Assembly: GCA_025769875.1 (NCBI GenBank)
Contig: JAGFNK010001254.1
Coordinates: 1-12,158 of the forward strand
Reading direction: 5' to 3'
Length of the DNA stretch: 12,158 nt
Origin: Russula earlei
Taxonomy: Eukaryota > Basidiomycota > Agaricomycetes > Russulales > Russulaceae
Part shown: positions 1-7,205 of the stretch, piece after piece
Numbering within the stretch: the stretch's first letter is position 1
How the letters are laid out: each line of letters starts with the position of its first letter
Translations under genes and position numbers: made by a program
Notes under the pieces: generated by a model
The model's input: only the letters and a program-made list of their open reading frames with translations
Told to the model about the DNA's origin: nothing
Database searches by the model: none

Positions 1-1
1 A

Positions 2-730
2 GCCAGTTCCCCCTCCATTCTCCCCAGCCTCCCCCCACTCCAAGTGCAGCACCCTCAGTGGCTGCCATCATCACAGATCCTGACTACATCCCCATTGAGC
101 TGGTCCATGTCAACATTATCAACAAGACTGAAGAATAAGAGAACATTCCCCCTTCTCTTTCCCCAGCCTTTTTTGAATGTCCCCCATGCACCAACACTTT
201 TGGTCACCCCCACCAGTTCTGAGCCTATTGAACTGACAACCACATATGAGAGCATTGGCAATCACTGAATCCTCAAGTCCTCTTCTCTTGTGTCAACACC
301 CTCCCTCTTGCAAAGCAACTACTCTTTGACAATCATCAAGGAGGCTACAAAACCCCATTTTGCTCTATCAACATACATATCTCTCTGGTCAGACCCAGAG
401 ATACCAACATCACCCTTCAAAACAATATCTTCCTTGTTTGAGAAGCTTAATGCACTTCCCCCCTTGCATCACCTTGCTTATGAAGGACAAGAAGTCCTTA
501 ATACAGTCTACAATTTCCTGGATGGCCATACTGCTTTAGTGTACAGTTCCATTCAACTTTGTCCTGACCTCACCCCCTTCTTGAATGACTATACCAACAC
601 AACTATTGATATGTGCAGAGCCAACCCCCTTTTGTTTCAGTTTTGTCTTTCACCATGTTACCCTTCAGACCCCATTGGTATCCTTGAAACTATGCAACCC
701 AAATTCATAGATGTTGTGCAAAGTCTTTAA
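2..730 (+). pseudogene. Degenerate open frame, unknown origin
   Basis: One frame is open from the window start to a stop at 728-730, with a single in-frame TGA at 266-268. The downstream part from 269 encodes about 153 residues and has no ATG near its start (the first initiator-like codon is a GTG at 290). I do not recognise the protein. It has a Pro/Ser/Thr-rich first half and a more ordinary second half with motifs such as NFLDGHTALVYSS and LPPLHHLAYEGQE. A second frame at 1-138 also reads like protein (AAIITDPDYIPIELVHVN), so a frameshift or an intron is possible. The stretch contains no CpG dinucleotide, like LTR A1 beside it, which suggests old, decayed DNA. A retroelement gag or a dead host gene are both possible. 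It could also be chance openness in pyrimidine-rich sequence. Confidence 0.25.
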
Positions 731-770
731 TAGTAAGGCTATCCTTGTAACACAAATTCTACTTTCAAAG

Positions 771-1278
771 TGTCAAGACATGTACTGCTGATCACTATGG
801 ACTCAGGAGCAGGTGGGTGAGGGTTGGGACAGATGGTAGGCATTGAGTAACATGTTGAGCAAGAGGACAAGTCAAACAATGATGAGGGTACCAGATGGGG
901 ACTGGTACATGTTGCAGGAGGCAAAGGCAAAGCTTAGAGGCCAGAGTGGTGAAGATGCTTCAAACAAGGAGGTTGTAGAAGAGTACCTTGGGAATGAGGG
1001 GAGTCTTTAAACAGAGTGGTTGTGAGGAGTACCCTGGAAGATGAGAGTATCACACATGGACAGTCTGACAACTGCCATGCTGCATTGGGGCTTATATACT
1101 TGTTACAAAGCTGAGTACAAACTATAGAAATTATCTCAGACTCCTTAGGCCCTCCAATCAGATTCATGGGGCATAAACCTGTTGTGTCAGATTTGTAGAT
1201 GACTCAAGATGATTGGGGACTTTGTAGAGTGATGACATCATGATGACATCATTGTGGAGTGCTTGGTGAGCATATGAG
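771..1278 (+). mobile_element. LTR A1, left portion (outermost layer of the nest)
   Basis: Starts with TGTCAAGACA and aligns along its length with the first part of LTR A2 (3517 onward). Shared landmarks are GACTCAGGAGCAGGTGGG, ACCAGATGGGGACTGG, ATGGACAGTCTGAC and TTGGGGCTTATATAC. It stops at ATGAG (1274-1278), where element D begins, and resumes at 5094 with a second ATGAG. The total without the insert is 834 bp. It has no CpG, whereas A2 has about 30, and many differences from A2 are CG to TG or CA. The five bases before it (CAAAG) do not match the five after 5424 (AATGT), so A1 may be one LTR of a once longer element or a recombinant. Its TATA-like box is at 1093-1098. Confidence 0.85.
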
Positions 1279-1544
1279 TGTTACCAAGTGGTTCGGGGTC
1301 TGGAAGATGCTGGACACCTGATGTTACACCATTTTCCTTTTACATTTACTTCTTACCTTTCACTATGGACTGCTTGCTTTCGTACGTCCCTTTACTTACT
1401 GGTCTCATGATCTCTTACGTCTTGTGATCCCTTCTGTGTTATCATGTGATCCATACACATCCAGGTAACACTGGATTGCTGTTACTTTCCCTTTGTTTGG
1501 TTCTCTTTCCATTTATATTCACTTCTTAGTTTCGACTGTGCAAT

Positions 1545-1672
1545 GCTGCACATTTACTGTGCAGCACAGTTACTTGGTTCTGACTCATTCGTGGCCGAAT
1601 TCCTATGACTCCTACTTATTATGACTCCTACTATACTAGTAGCACAGTCAAAGCGCAGCTATTGCTGCGCTT
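1545..1672 (+). repeat. Two perfect palindromes and a direct repeat upstream of the LTR E TATA box
   Basis: The first palindrome, 1545-1565, has arms GCTGCACA and TGTGCAGC with a 5-nt loop. The second, 1651-1672, has arms AAGCGCAGC and GCTGCGCTT with a 4-nt loop and ends about 6 bp before the TATA box. Between them, ATGACTCCTACT occurs twice in near tandem (about 1607-1632), each copy with a TGACTC core like a Gcn4/AP-1 half site. The positions suggest dimeric regulator sites in U3. Function is inferred. Confidence 0.55.
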
Positions 1673-1678
1673 CTCCTG

Positions 1679-1687
1679 TATATATAA
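1679..1687 (+). promoter_or_regulatory. TATA box of LTR E
   Basis: A TATATATAAG run inside an otherwise mixed sequence, followed at about 30-60 bp by a CT-rich tract of the kind found at fungal transcription starts. It lies 357 bp into the 883-bp LTR, a plausible U3/R boundary. Confidence 0.6.
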
Positions 1688-2319
1688 GCTCAGTACTTTG
1701 TGACCAAAGCCCTAAGCTTGGTCTCTTGTAGAATCCAACCTACTCTTATCCAACATATTTGCCTGCAACCCACTTCACTCCTAAATCCTCAAACCACATC
1801 TACATTTCCATCTCACCAACTCTTCACACACACCAACTACCATCTACTCTACCTATCCCTTCCTTCCCTAAGAGTCTCTCTTCACTCCACTGAGAAGAGC
1901 TCTCCTCCTTTAAGACCTCCCTTCCTCTACTCTCTCTGCGTTGTTCAAGGTCTCTGACAGACTTGAACACATATAGCTAGTGGAACCAGCCCTAGTCTAT
2001 CCCATTACAAACTTACCCTAGCTTCTCAACGGACCGAGTTGTACTAGGAAGGGTCTATTGGCCATAACCTGTTTAGCATAAAACACTTCGACTGCTGCAG
2101 GGATCCTTACTCTTTATACACGGGAACCAGCCCGTTTCTTGAACACATCTTCACTATTGGCTTGTATTCACGCTTGAGAACTGACATGGCTCATTACTGT
2201 GACACCTGAACTATGGACTGCATCGTTTGCATCATGTGTGCATCAGATCTTGACTGTTTGTGTTCCTTGATATTGTGTTTGGAACATGTTGATCATATCC
2301 TTCTGTTCAAGTGATACAG

Positions 2320-2478
2320 AAGCAATGAATTGCATTGCTTTTGTTTCAGATGTTCCTGTACTGCTACATATGTCATTTCCTGATTAGGAAAGTACTTATG
2401 AGACCAAGATTGCTACTATGGAAGCAACTAATGCTTCCAGCACCGAGATTGTTTATATCAGAAGCAACTATTGCTTCT
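2320..2478 (+). repeat. Three AGCAA/TTGCT palindromes in LTR D
   Basis: Three perfect inverted repeats share one theme. At 2320-2340 the arms are AAGCAATG and CATTGCTT. At 2420-2438 they are GGAAGCA and TGCTTCC. At 2460-2478 they are AGAAGCAA and TTGCTTCT. The last two have AACTA-type spacers and look like copies of one unit. Once insert B is removed they sit about 70-200 bp upstream of D's TATA box. They are most likely binding sites or cruciform-forming elements of the U3 region. Confidence 0.55.
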
Positions 2479-3234
2479 ATGAGCTGTCGGAACTCACTGT
2501 TGAACAATCCAGTTCAAGAGCAAGGTAAGAGCTCAGAGACAAGTTGACTGAGTTCTAGGACAAAGTTGGCAAAGAGCACAGTCCAGACAAGTAGCAAGTA
2601 CCAGAAGGGAACTGGTACCAGCTGTGAGAGATGATCATGGAAGGAGAGGGCCAGGGTGTACTAGATAGGGTGGTTGCAAAGGAGTACCCTCGGTAATGGA
2701 GTGCCACAAATCAAATGGACAGTCTGAAGACAGTCTGTTTCTTTATTGAGTGCTTATATACTACAATGGAACTGCTAATAGGGAACAAGTCATAACCTTG
2801 TTATCAAGCACAATTGACAGATGAGTAAGAAGTTGGAGCATGCTTAGTGAGCATGCTCAGTCATGCTCAGTAAGCTGCTGAGTAAGAAGGCTCATGTTGA
2901 TGAGTAAGAGCCTTTAGTGTCCATGTGTCCACTGCTTAGTGCATGTGCAAAGCACCTGATTCATTTACTGTTAGTTAGTTTAGGGCCAGTCATCTGAGGA
3001 CTTGTGGTTATTGTCCATGGAATAGAGTTGTCTATAAGGCCCCTTATGTAGTACTAGTAGGGTCCTTAGAGTCGACCCTAATACCTCTATTAAGGTCCTT
3101 AGTGTTGCCTTATAGTTCATTCTAAGGTTATTAGAGTTAGTCTAATAACATGTTCTAGGGCCTATTGTCACCGACTGGGGGCGGTGTCACTGACAAATCA
3201 GTTTATGCATGAGACATGCGCACTGAGTTGAGCG

Positions 3235-3453
3235 AGAACAAAAGGTTCTTGTGAGATTCGGGGATCTCGGTGATGACAATGCCAAGGCAATTGTGTACTG
3301 CAGAGAGGAAAGACAAGCAATAAGTCTTCGCATTCAAAGACTTAGAGGAATGGAAAGTTTTGTGAGAGAATTGCTTGATTACTTGCAAGCCTACAAGTTC
3401 CGAAGCTAGAATCCAGTGATATTCACAGGAGAACAAGCTTGAGGCTTGTTCTC
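3235..3453 (+). repeat. Two GAACA/TGTTC palindromes upstream of the LTR F TATA box
   Basis: At 3235-3249 the arms are AGAAC and GTTCT around AAAAG. At 3429-3453 the arms are GAGAACAAGC and GCTTGTTCTC around TTGAG, ending about 16 bp before the TATA box. Both contain the same GAAC half site, so they may be two sites for one dimeric regulator. Function is inferred from position. Confidence 0.5.
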
Positions 3454-3838
3454 ACCAATTGGCAGTCTTATATACATACAGAATGCTATATCAAATAGTA
3501 TTCGTGAGGTAACAACTGTCAAGACACGTACTGCTGATCACTAAGGACTCAGGAGCAGGTGGGCAAGGGTCGGAACAGATGATACGCGGCGAAGGCGGCG
3601 TTGAACAAGAGGACGAGCCAAACGACGAGGAGGTACCAGATGGGGACTGGTAGGTGTTGCAAGAGACAAAGGCAAAGGCTGGAGGCCAGTGTAGCGAGAA
3701 GACTTTAAACAAGGCAGTCGTTGAAGAGTACCTTGGAAGCGAGGGGAAGCTTTAGACTGAGCGGTTGCGGGGGAGTACCCAGGAAGATGAGAGTATCACA
3801 AATGGACAGTCTGACGACTGCCATGCTTCATTGGGGCT

Positions 3839-3844
3839 TATATA
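3839..3844 (+). promoter_or_regulatory. TATA box of LTR A2
   Basis: TTGGGGCTTATATACA is conserved at the same place in A1 (TATATA at 1093-1098), A3 (minus strand, 6879-6884) and more loosely in B (2755-2760). Conservation across copies of different age supports a functional promoter element in the parent family. Confidence 0.6.
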
Positions 3845-3980
3845 CAGTGTACAGGGTCGATTACAAAGCACTGGGACTATTCTAGACTCTTTGGTACCAT
3901 CCAATAGGACTACAGAGGCATAAACTTGCTTGTGTCAAGTTTCAGGCTTACTGAGCGCATTACTGATCATTGTGGAGCGA

Positions 3981-4083
3981 TGACATCATTATGATGTCAC
4001 TGTGGGGCGCTTAGTGAGCCTTATGAGGTCACTGTGGAGTTGCTCAGTCAGCCATGATGTCATTGGAGCCTTGATGACGTCAG
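3981..4083 (+). repeat. Cluster of bZIP-like palindromes in LTR A2
   Basis: A palindrome at 3981-3999 has arms TGACATCAT and ATGATGTCA around one base. Related motifs follow: TGAGGTCA, a GATGTCATTGG and TGACGTCA near 4076, with a GTGGAG spacer recurring between several of them. A3 has the same set on the minus strand, including an intact palindrome at 6723-6741. TGACGTCA is the classic ATF/CREB-type site. Its presence downstream of the TATA box is unusual. Confidence 0.55.
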
Positions 4084-4846
4084 ATGATTTATGCAACAGT
4101 TTCTAAGAGTTTGTGCCGCTGTTTCGGGTCCCTGGTGGCTGGGTGGCCATGTGGCTGCCACGCGATGATTACCCGATTAGGAAACGGGTGCCTGATCGTG
4201 TTATAGTGCCTTTGCAATAGCAATATCTTGTACCACAGGAGGGATAGCCCAGAAAATGGAAGGGAGTCGGCAATGTAAAGTGAGAGAGGTCTTTCTTGAG
4301 TAAAATAGGACAATCCTCGGCCAGGACTTGGCCTTGGTTCATAACAACAACAAGGCGATTGTATTGGAACATGCAGGAAACATCTGGTATGTGCGAGGCT
4401 AAGTGAGTCATGAGAACATGTGGGAAACTTGAGACATGTCTGGGTAGGCTCGCCCAGTTGCCAGTCTGGTCCAATGTACCAGTTCTTGTGACACCTATAG
4501 TATCTTTGTTAGCATCCATTGTAGAACACTTGGGGTCATTTTAAAGGGTCTTTAGGGAGCCTATAATATTGTCTTTTATTGCTAGAAGGGTTGTCACTAA
4601 GCAGGGCTTGCTGTATGTCAATTGTGCCTAGAATCAATTGCACAACAATGTGCACATGATATTGTGGACACCTCTACTCACCCCTTTTGCTTGTGTGAAC
4701 AGGGTGGCATCATAGAGGCTGGGTTTCCTCTAATAAGGAAGGGTCCTTTCAGGGCCCTCTCCAGGAAATGGTTCATGACATTAGCCATCCTTGCTACTAT
4801 AGCACTGACCAGTACTTACAGTAGTGAGAACCTTATTCCTGAGGGC

Positions 4847-4855
4847 TATATAAAG
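4847..4855 (+). promoter_or_regulatory. TATA box of LTR D
   Basis: TATATAAAG is embedded in GGGCTATATAAAGCCC, so the box itself sits in a short palindrome. It is followed by a C/T-rich stretch up to the LTR end at 5093. Confidence 0.55.
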
Positions 4856-5093
4856 CCCCCAGCAGTTCATAGTAGTTGAGCCTTAAGGTTGACTTAATTT
4901 GCCACCAATACCAAACAGTTGACTCCTACCCCACTTGCAGAGCCCCTCTCATCTTGTTGTCATACTCTAGAAGGACCTAACACTCCTTCCCCTCCATGAG
5001 TATTGCTTGCTTGACTCAAGCATATCTGCATTGGTAGGATGCATTTATATACATGACCATTTATCTTATTTAAGGCACTTTGGAGCCTTAACA

Positions 5094-5424
5094 ATGAGGT
5101 CATAGTGGAGTTGCTCAGTCAGCCATGGTGTCAGTGGAGCCCTATGACATCATACAGGTCATTTAGGAGGTCCAGGAGTCCTTCCAGTGTTTTGGTACTT
5201 AGTGGTTGAGTGGCCATGTGGCTAGCATATGGTGGGTTACCCAAATAGGGAGGAGGGTGTCTGAATGAGCCACAGAGACTTGGAAGATGATTTGGTTTGT
5301 GTTCTATGCTTGTAGAAGGGAACAGCCATTGGAAGTAGAAGTAGATAGATGATGCAAAGTGGAAACAGCTACTTTGAGTGAAATAGAATGATACATGGCC
5401 AGGTCTTGGCCTTGATTCACAACA
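5094..5424 (+). mobile_element. LTR A1, right portion
   Basis: Resumes the A-family LTR exactly where the left portion stopped. The shared text runs GTGGAGTTGCTCAGTCAGCCATG, GGCCATGTGGCT, a GGTTACCC block, and ends GGCCAGGTCTTGGCC..ATTCACAACA, matching A2's final GGCCAGGACTTGGCC..GTTCATAACA. The first five bases (ATGAG) are the target duplication of D. No CpG is present. Following bases (AATGT) do not repeat the pentamer before 771. Confidence 0.82.
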
Positions 5425-5592
5425 AATGTGAGGTGGCTTGTTGTGGGCATGTGGTCAGTGGCAAGGGATGAAGGAGTGTTATGGAATCACAGCCATTGGA
5501 GTGTTAGCTCAGGGTTTGATGGGGCCAAGTCCCTGTGACTTGGTTCAAGGGTTCAGTGGGGCCAGCTTAAAGAGACTGGGTCAAAGGTTTAG
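5425..5592. other. Short flank between LTR A1 and LTR G, nothing recognised
   Basis: No convincing coding frame, RNA or repeat end. The forward open frame from 5438 to 5740 runs on into LTR G and has an unnatural Arg/Gln/Lys-rich tail, so it is not called. This strip may be the original target of A1 or residual retroelement sequence. Confidence 0.3.
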
Positions 5593-6069
5593 TGTCTCAA
5601 GACTAAGTCAGACAACGACTCAGCCTGCAGACAGAGTTGATCTTCTGGTTTCACAGAAGAGGAGGACAATGACAGAGAAGCAGAGGAGGAAGAGGAACAC
5701 AGAGGTCCCTTGTGACGAGCTTAAGTCAAGCAGAGTGTAAACCAGCACAAGCAAGTTGTGATTGAGAGAGGATACAGGACAAGGGATGCAACAGGAAATG
5801 AGACAAAGCTAAGCTTGGGGCATTCCCCAGCTTCTACAGGCACTTAAATACTGTATCTAGCAAGGCTGTACAGTACTATATATGGAACAATAGATAAAGT
5901 CAAGCCAATAGCAAAAGGGGATCAAACAATAGGTGAAACACAATAGGTGAAACCCGGAAGATGAAACAAAAGGAGTCAATCAGAATCAAGGGATGAAATG
6001 GTAACCAAGGTAATGAGGGCAGTGTAATGAAAATAGGAACAAGGGTTAACAAGATGGGAAACCACAACA
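5593..6069 (-). mobile_element. Probable LTR G, minus strand, 3' LTR of the gag remnant
   Basis: Read on the minus strand it begins TGTTGTGG at 6069, directly after the Gag stop codon and a G-rich polypurine tract. It then shows a TATA box (TATATA at 5878-5883), a C/T-rich leader, and a plausible end CTTGAGACA at 5593. Length would be 477 bp. No target duplication can be tested because the right side is internal sequence. The left end is chosen from the TG..CA rule only and is uncertain. An LTR extending to 5425 is possible. Confidence 0.42.
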
Positions 6070-6324
6070 TCATGCCCCCCTCATACTTAGTTCACCGAAC
6101 AAATTGGTTTTGGGACCCGACTCAGGGACATAATCCCCATCACCTTCTGGCCAAGTGCCTTGAGGACCCATCACCTTGGGGCAGTAGCCTCTGTAATTCC
6201 GATGGGTCCTCCTCAAGATGCAATCTGCCTGACCATTACAATGAGTGTGAGGTTGGACACAGTCTTTGTTCCAATGACCCTTAGTACCACAGTGTTTGCA
6301 GATGTGTTGACATTTCTGAAGTTG
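6070..6324 (-). pseudogene. Gag C-terminus with CCHC zinc knuckle, truncated
   Basis: The minus strand reads 84 codons and a TGA stop, entering open from the LTR A4 junction. Residues 9-22 form a perfect retroviral-type zinc knuckle, C-X2-C-X4-H-X4-C (CKHCGTKGHWNKDC, at 6259-6300), followed by further Cys/His (PHTHCN, DCI, YCPKV). Such knuckles in Gag bind the element's RNA for packaging into virus-like particles. The N-terminal capsid part is missing because A4 starts at 6326. The stop codon is followed within a few bases by LTR G and preceded by a GAGGGGGG tract (6073-6082), so no protease, reverse transcriptase or integrase lies between gag and the LTR. Either an internal deletion removed pol or this was a gag-only, non-autonomous element. 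Only a handful of CpG remain across 5425-6325. The family is not identified. Confidence 0.6.
6073..6082 (-). promoter_or_regulatory. Polypurine tract before LTR G
   Basis: Minus strand GAGGGGGGCA lies three bases upstream of the LTR start TGTTGTGG. In LTR retroelements such a tract primes plus-strand DNA synthesis and sits just before the 3' LTR. It overlaps the last codons of the Gag frame. Confidence 0.45.
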
Positions 6325-6325
6325 G

Positions 6326-6376
6326 TGTCAAGACATGTACTGCTGATTGCTAAGGACTCAGGAGCAGGTGGGCAAG
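6326..6376 (+). mobile_element. LTR A4, first 51 bp only
   Basis: Begins TGTCAAGACATGTACTGC and matches A2 closely through GGTGGGCAAG, then is cut exactly where LTR A3 ends. It interrupts the Gag frame. The pentamer before it is GTTGG. Its partner duplication and the remaining roughly 780 bp of the LTR are absent from the window. Confidence 0.78.
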
Positions 6377-7205
6377 TGTTACGAACCAAGGCCAGGCCCT
6401 GACCGTAGATGGTCCTATTTCACTAAAGAGAGACCTCTCTCATTTTGCATTACCAACTCCCTTCCGTTTTCTGGGCTATCCCCCCTGCAGTGCAAGATAT
6501 CGCTATTGCAAAGGCACTATAACACGACCAGGCACCCGTTTCCTAATCGGGTAATCATCGCGTGGCAGCCACATGGCCACCCAGCCACCAAGGACCCGAA
6601 ACAGCGGCACAAACTCTTAGAAACTGTTGCATAAATCATCTGACGTCATCCAGGCTCCAATGACATCATAGCTGACTGAGCGACTCCACAGTGACCTCAT
6701 AGGCTCACTAAGCACTCCACAGTGACATCATAATGATGTCATCGCTCCACAATGATCAGTAATGCGCTCAGTAAGCCTGAAACTTGACACAAGCAAGTTT
6801 ATGCCTCTGTAGTCCTATTGGATGGTACCAAAGAGTCTAGAATAGTCCCAGGTCTTTGTAATCGACCCTGTACACTGTATATAAGCCCCAATGAAGCATG
6901 GCAGTCCGTCAGACTGTCCATTTGTGATACTCTCCTCTTCCTGGGTACTCCCCTGCGACCGCTCAGTTTAAAGACTCCTCTCGTCCCCAAGGTACTCTTC
7001 TACGACCGCCTTGTTTAAAGCCCCTCGCTGCACTGGCTTCTAACCTTCGCCTCTGTCTCCAGTTACACGTACCAGTCCCCATCTGGTATATCTTAGTCAT
7101 TTGGCTCGTCCTCTTGTTCAACGCCACCTACGCCGCGTACCATCTGTTCCGACCCTTGCCCACCTGCTCCTGAGTCCACACGGATCAGCAGTACGTGTCT
7201 TGACA
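6377..7205 (-). mobile_element. LTR A3, full length, minus strand, recombinant flanks
   Basis: The reverse complement runs from TGTCAAGACACG (7205) to GGTTCGTAACA (6377), 829 bp, collinear with A2 over its whole length and rich in CpG. TATA is at 6879-6884 on the minus strand, and the bZIP-like palindrome is at 6723-6741. The flanking pentamers differ: GCAAG (6372-6376, inside A4) and AACCC (7206-7210, inside copia reverse transcriptase). The two ends therefore lie in two different target sites. This is expected if two A insertions recombined, deleting the rest of A4, the rest of the gag element and the 3' end of the copia element. Open frames seen across it on either strand are not genes. 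Confidence 0.87.

Larger units (their letters stand above)
1322..2204 (+). mobile_element. LTR E, solo, 883 bp, inserted in D
   Basis: Begins TGTTACACC and ends ACTGTGACA. It is flanked by the exact 5-bp duplication CCTGA (1317-1321 and 2205-2209). A strong TATA box (TATATATAAG) starts at 1679, preceded by a 9-bp-arm palindrome at 1651-1672 and a second one at 1545-1565. Downstream is a long C/T-rich, CT-dinucleotide leader. The forward open frame at 1700-1957 falls in this leader and is low-complexity, so I do not call it a gene. About 15 CpG remain, far more than in host layer D, which agrees with a later insertion. No internal region survives, so it is probably the product of LTR-LTR recombination. 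Confidence 0.85.
3517..4346 (+). mobile_element. LTR A2, intact solo LTR, innermost and youngest layer
   Basis: An 830-bp LTR from TGTCAAGACA to GGTTCATAACA, flanked by ACAAC at 3512-3516 and 4347-4351. The duplication is exact but falls in an AAC-rich run, so alone it is modest evidence. The same ends in A1 and A3 confirm the boundaries. It has a TATA box at 3839-3844, and a palindrome plus several TGAYGTCA-like motifs further downstream (3981-4083). About 30 CpG remain, the highest of the nested layers, consistent with recent insertion. There is no internal region or gene. The A-family coding element is not in this window. Confidence 0.88.
3166..4493 (+). mobile_element. LTR F, solo, about 493 bp without its insert, inserted in B
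   Basis: Termini TGTCAC and GTGACA are perfect 6-bp inverted repeats. The 5-bp duplication CCTAT flanks it exactly (3161-3165 and 4494-4498). It is split by LTR A2 at ACAAC. Features are a TATA box at 3469-3474 and a 10-bp-arm hairpin at 3429-3453 just before it. It retains 12 CpG in 493 bp, more than layers D and B that enclose it. The minus-strand open frame at 4169-4519 crosses the F/A2 boundary and is therefore an artefact of the insertion, not a gene. Confidence 0.83.
2485..4780 (+). mobile_element. LTR B, solo, distant relative of the A family, inserted in D
   Basis: Begins TGTCGGAACTC and ends GGTTCATGACA, resembling the A-family ends TGTC and GGTTCATAACA. Flanking pentamers are TGAGC (2480-2484) and TTAGC (4781-4785), a 4 of 5 match, weaker than for the other layers. 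Shared with A, in order: GAGCAAGGT near the start, an ACCAGAAGGGAACTGG block near 2601, GAGTACCCTCGG, CAAATGGACAGTCTGA and a TATATA box at 2755-2760. Excluding insert F it is about 963 bp. Downstream of the TATA box it carries clustered CATGCTCAGT/TGAGTAAG repeats (about 2820-2910). It has only three CpG, so it is old. The exact ends are less certain than the identity. Confidence 0.7.
1279..5093 (+). mobile_element. LTR D, solo, inserted in A1 and itself twice interrupted
   Basis: Ends are TGTTACCAAG and GAGCCTTAACA (TG..CA). The 5-bp target duplication ATGAG flanks it (1274-1278 and 5094-5098), and the intact copy A2 carries a single ATGAG at the corresponding site. The D sequence itself is 1279-1321, 2210-2484 and 4786-5093, about 626 bp. 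The rest is inserts E and B. Its TATA box (TATATAAAG, 4847-4855) lies in its right part, followed by a pyrimidine-rich leader typical of fungal transcripts. Three palindromes at 2320-2478 lie upstream of that box. It has no coding capacity. I call it a solo LTR because no internal region remains. The superfamily cannot be told from the LTR alone. It has three CpG in about 626 bp. Confidence 0.82.

Noticed and set aside
1700..1957. Forward frame of 85 codons downstream of the LTR E TATA box
   Set aside because: Low-complexity Pro/Ser/Leu/Thr translation of a CT-rich leader inside an LTR whose boundaries are well supported.
2335..2547. Forward frame of 70 codons
   Set aside because: It spans the D to B insertion junction at 2484 and includes the palindromes. 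There is no continuity expected of a gene.
4169..4519. Minus-strand frame of 116 codons beginning MDANKDTIGV
   Set aside because: It crosses the LTR F to A2 boundary at 4346 and lies wholly within LTR sequence. Its left half is just the complement of LTR A2, and the same text appears in LTR A3 at 6347-6634.
2234..4652. ATGTG pentamers at 2234-2238 and 4648-4652 as an alternative duplication for element B
   Set aside because: The implied ends (TGCATCAG and GCACAACA) do not match the A-like termini, whereas 2485 and 4780 give TGTC..GACA with A-like text at both ends and correct spacing to shared internal blocks.
771..5424. A target duplication around A1
   Set aside because: CAAAG on the left and AATGT on the right do not match. 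I do not claim one.
5438..5740. Forward frame of 100 codons with a basic tail
   Set aside because: It overlaps the probable LTR G leader in antisense. The KRR/KQRRKR tail is the complement of a CT-rich leader, with no recognisable domain.
6347..6634. Forward frame of 95 codons
   Set aside because: It starts in LTR A4 and runs through the antisense strand of LTR A3. It is a by-product of the junction.
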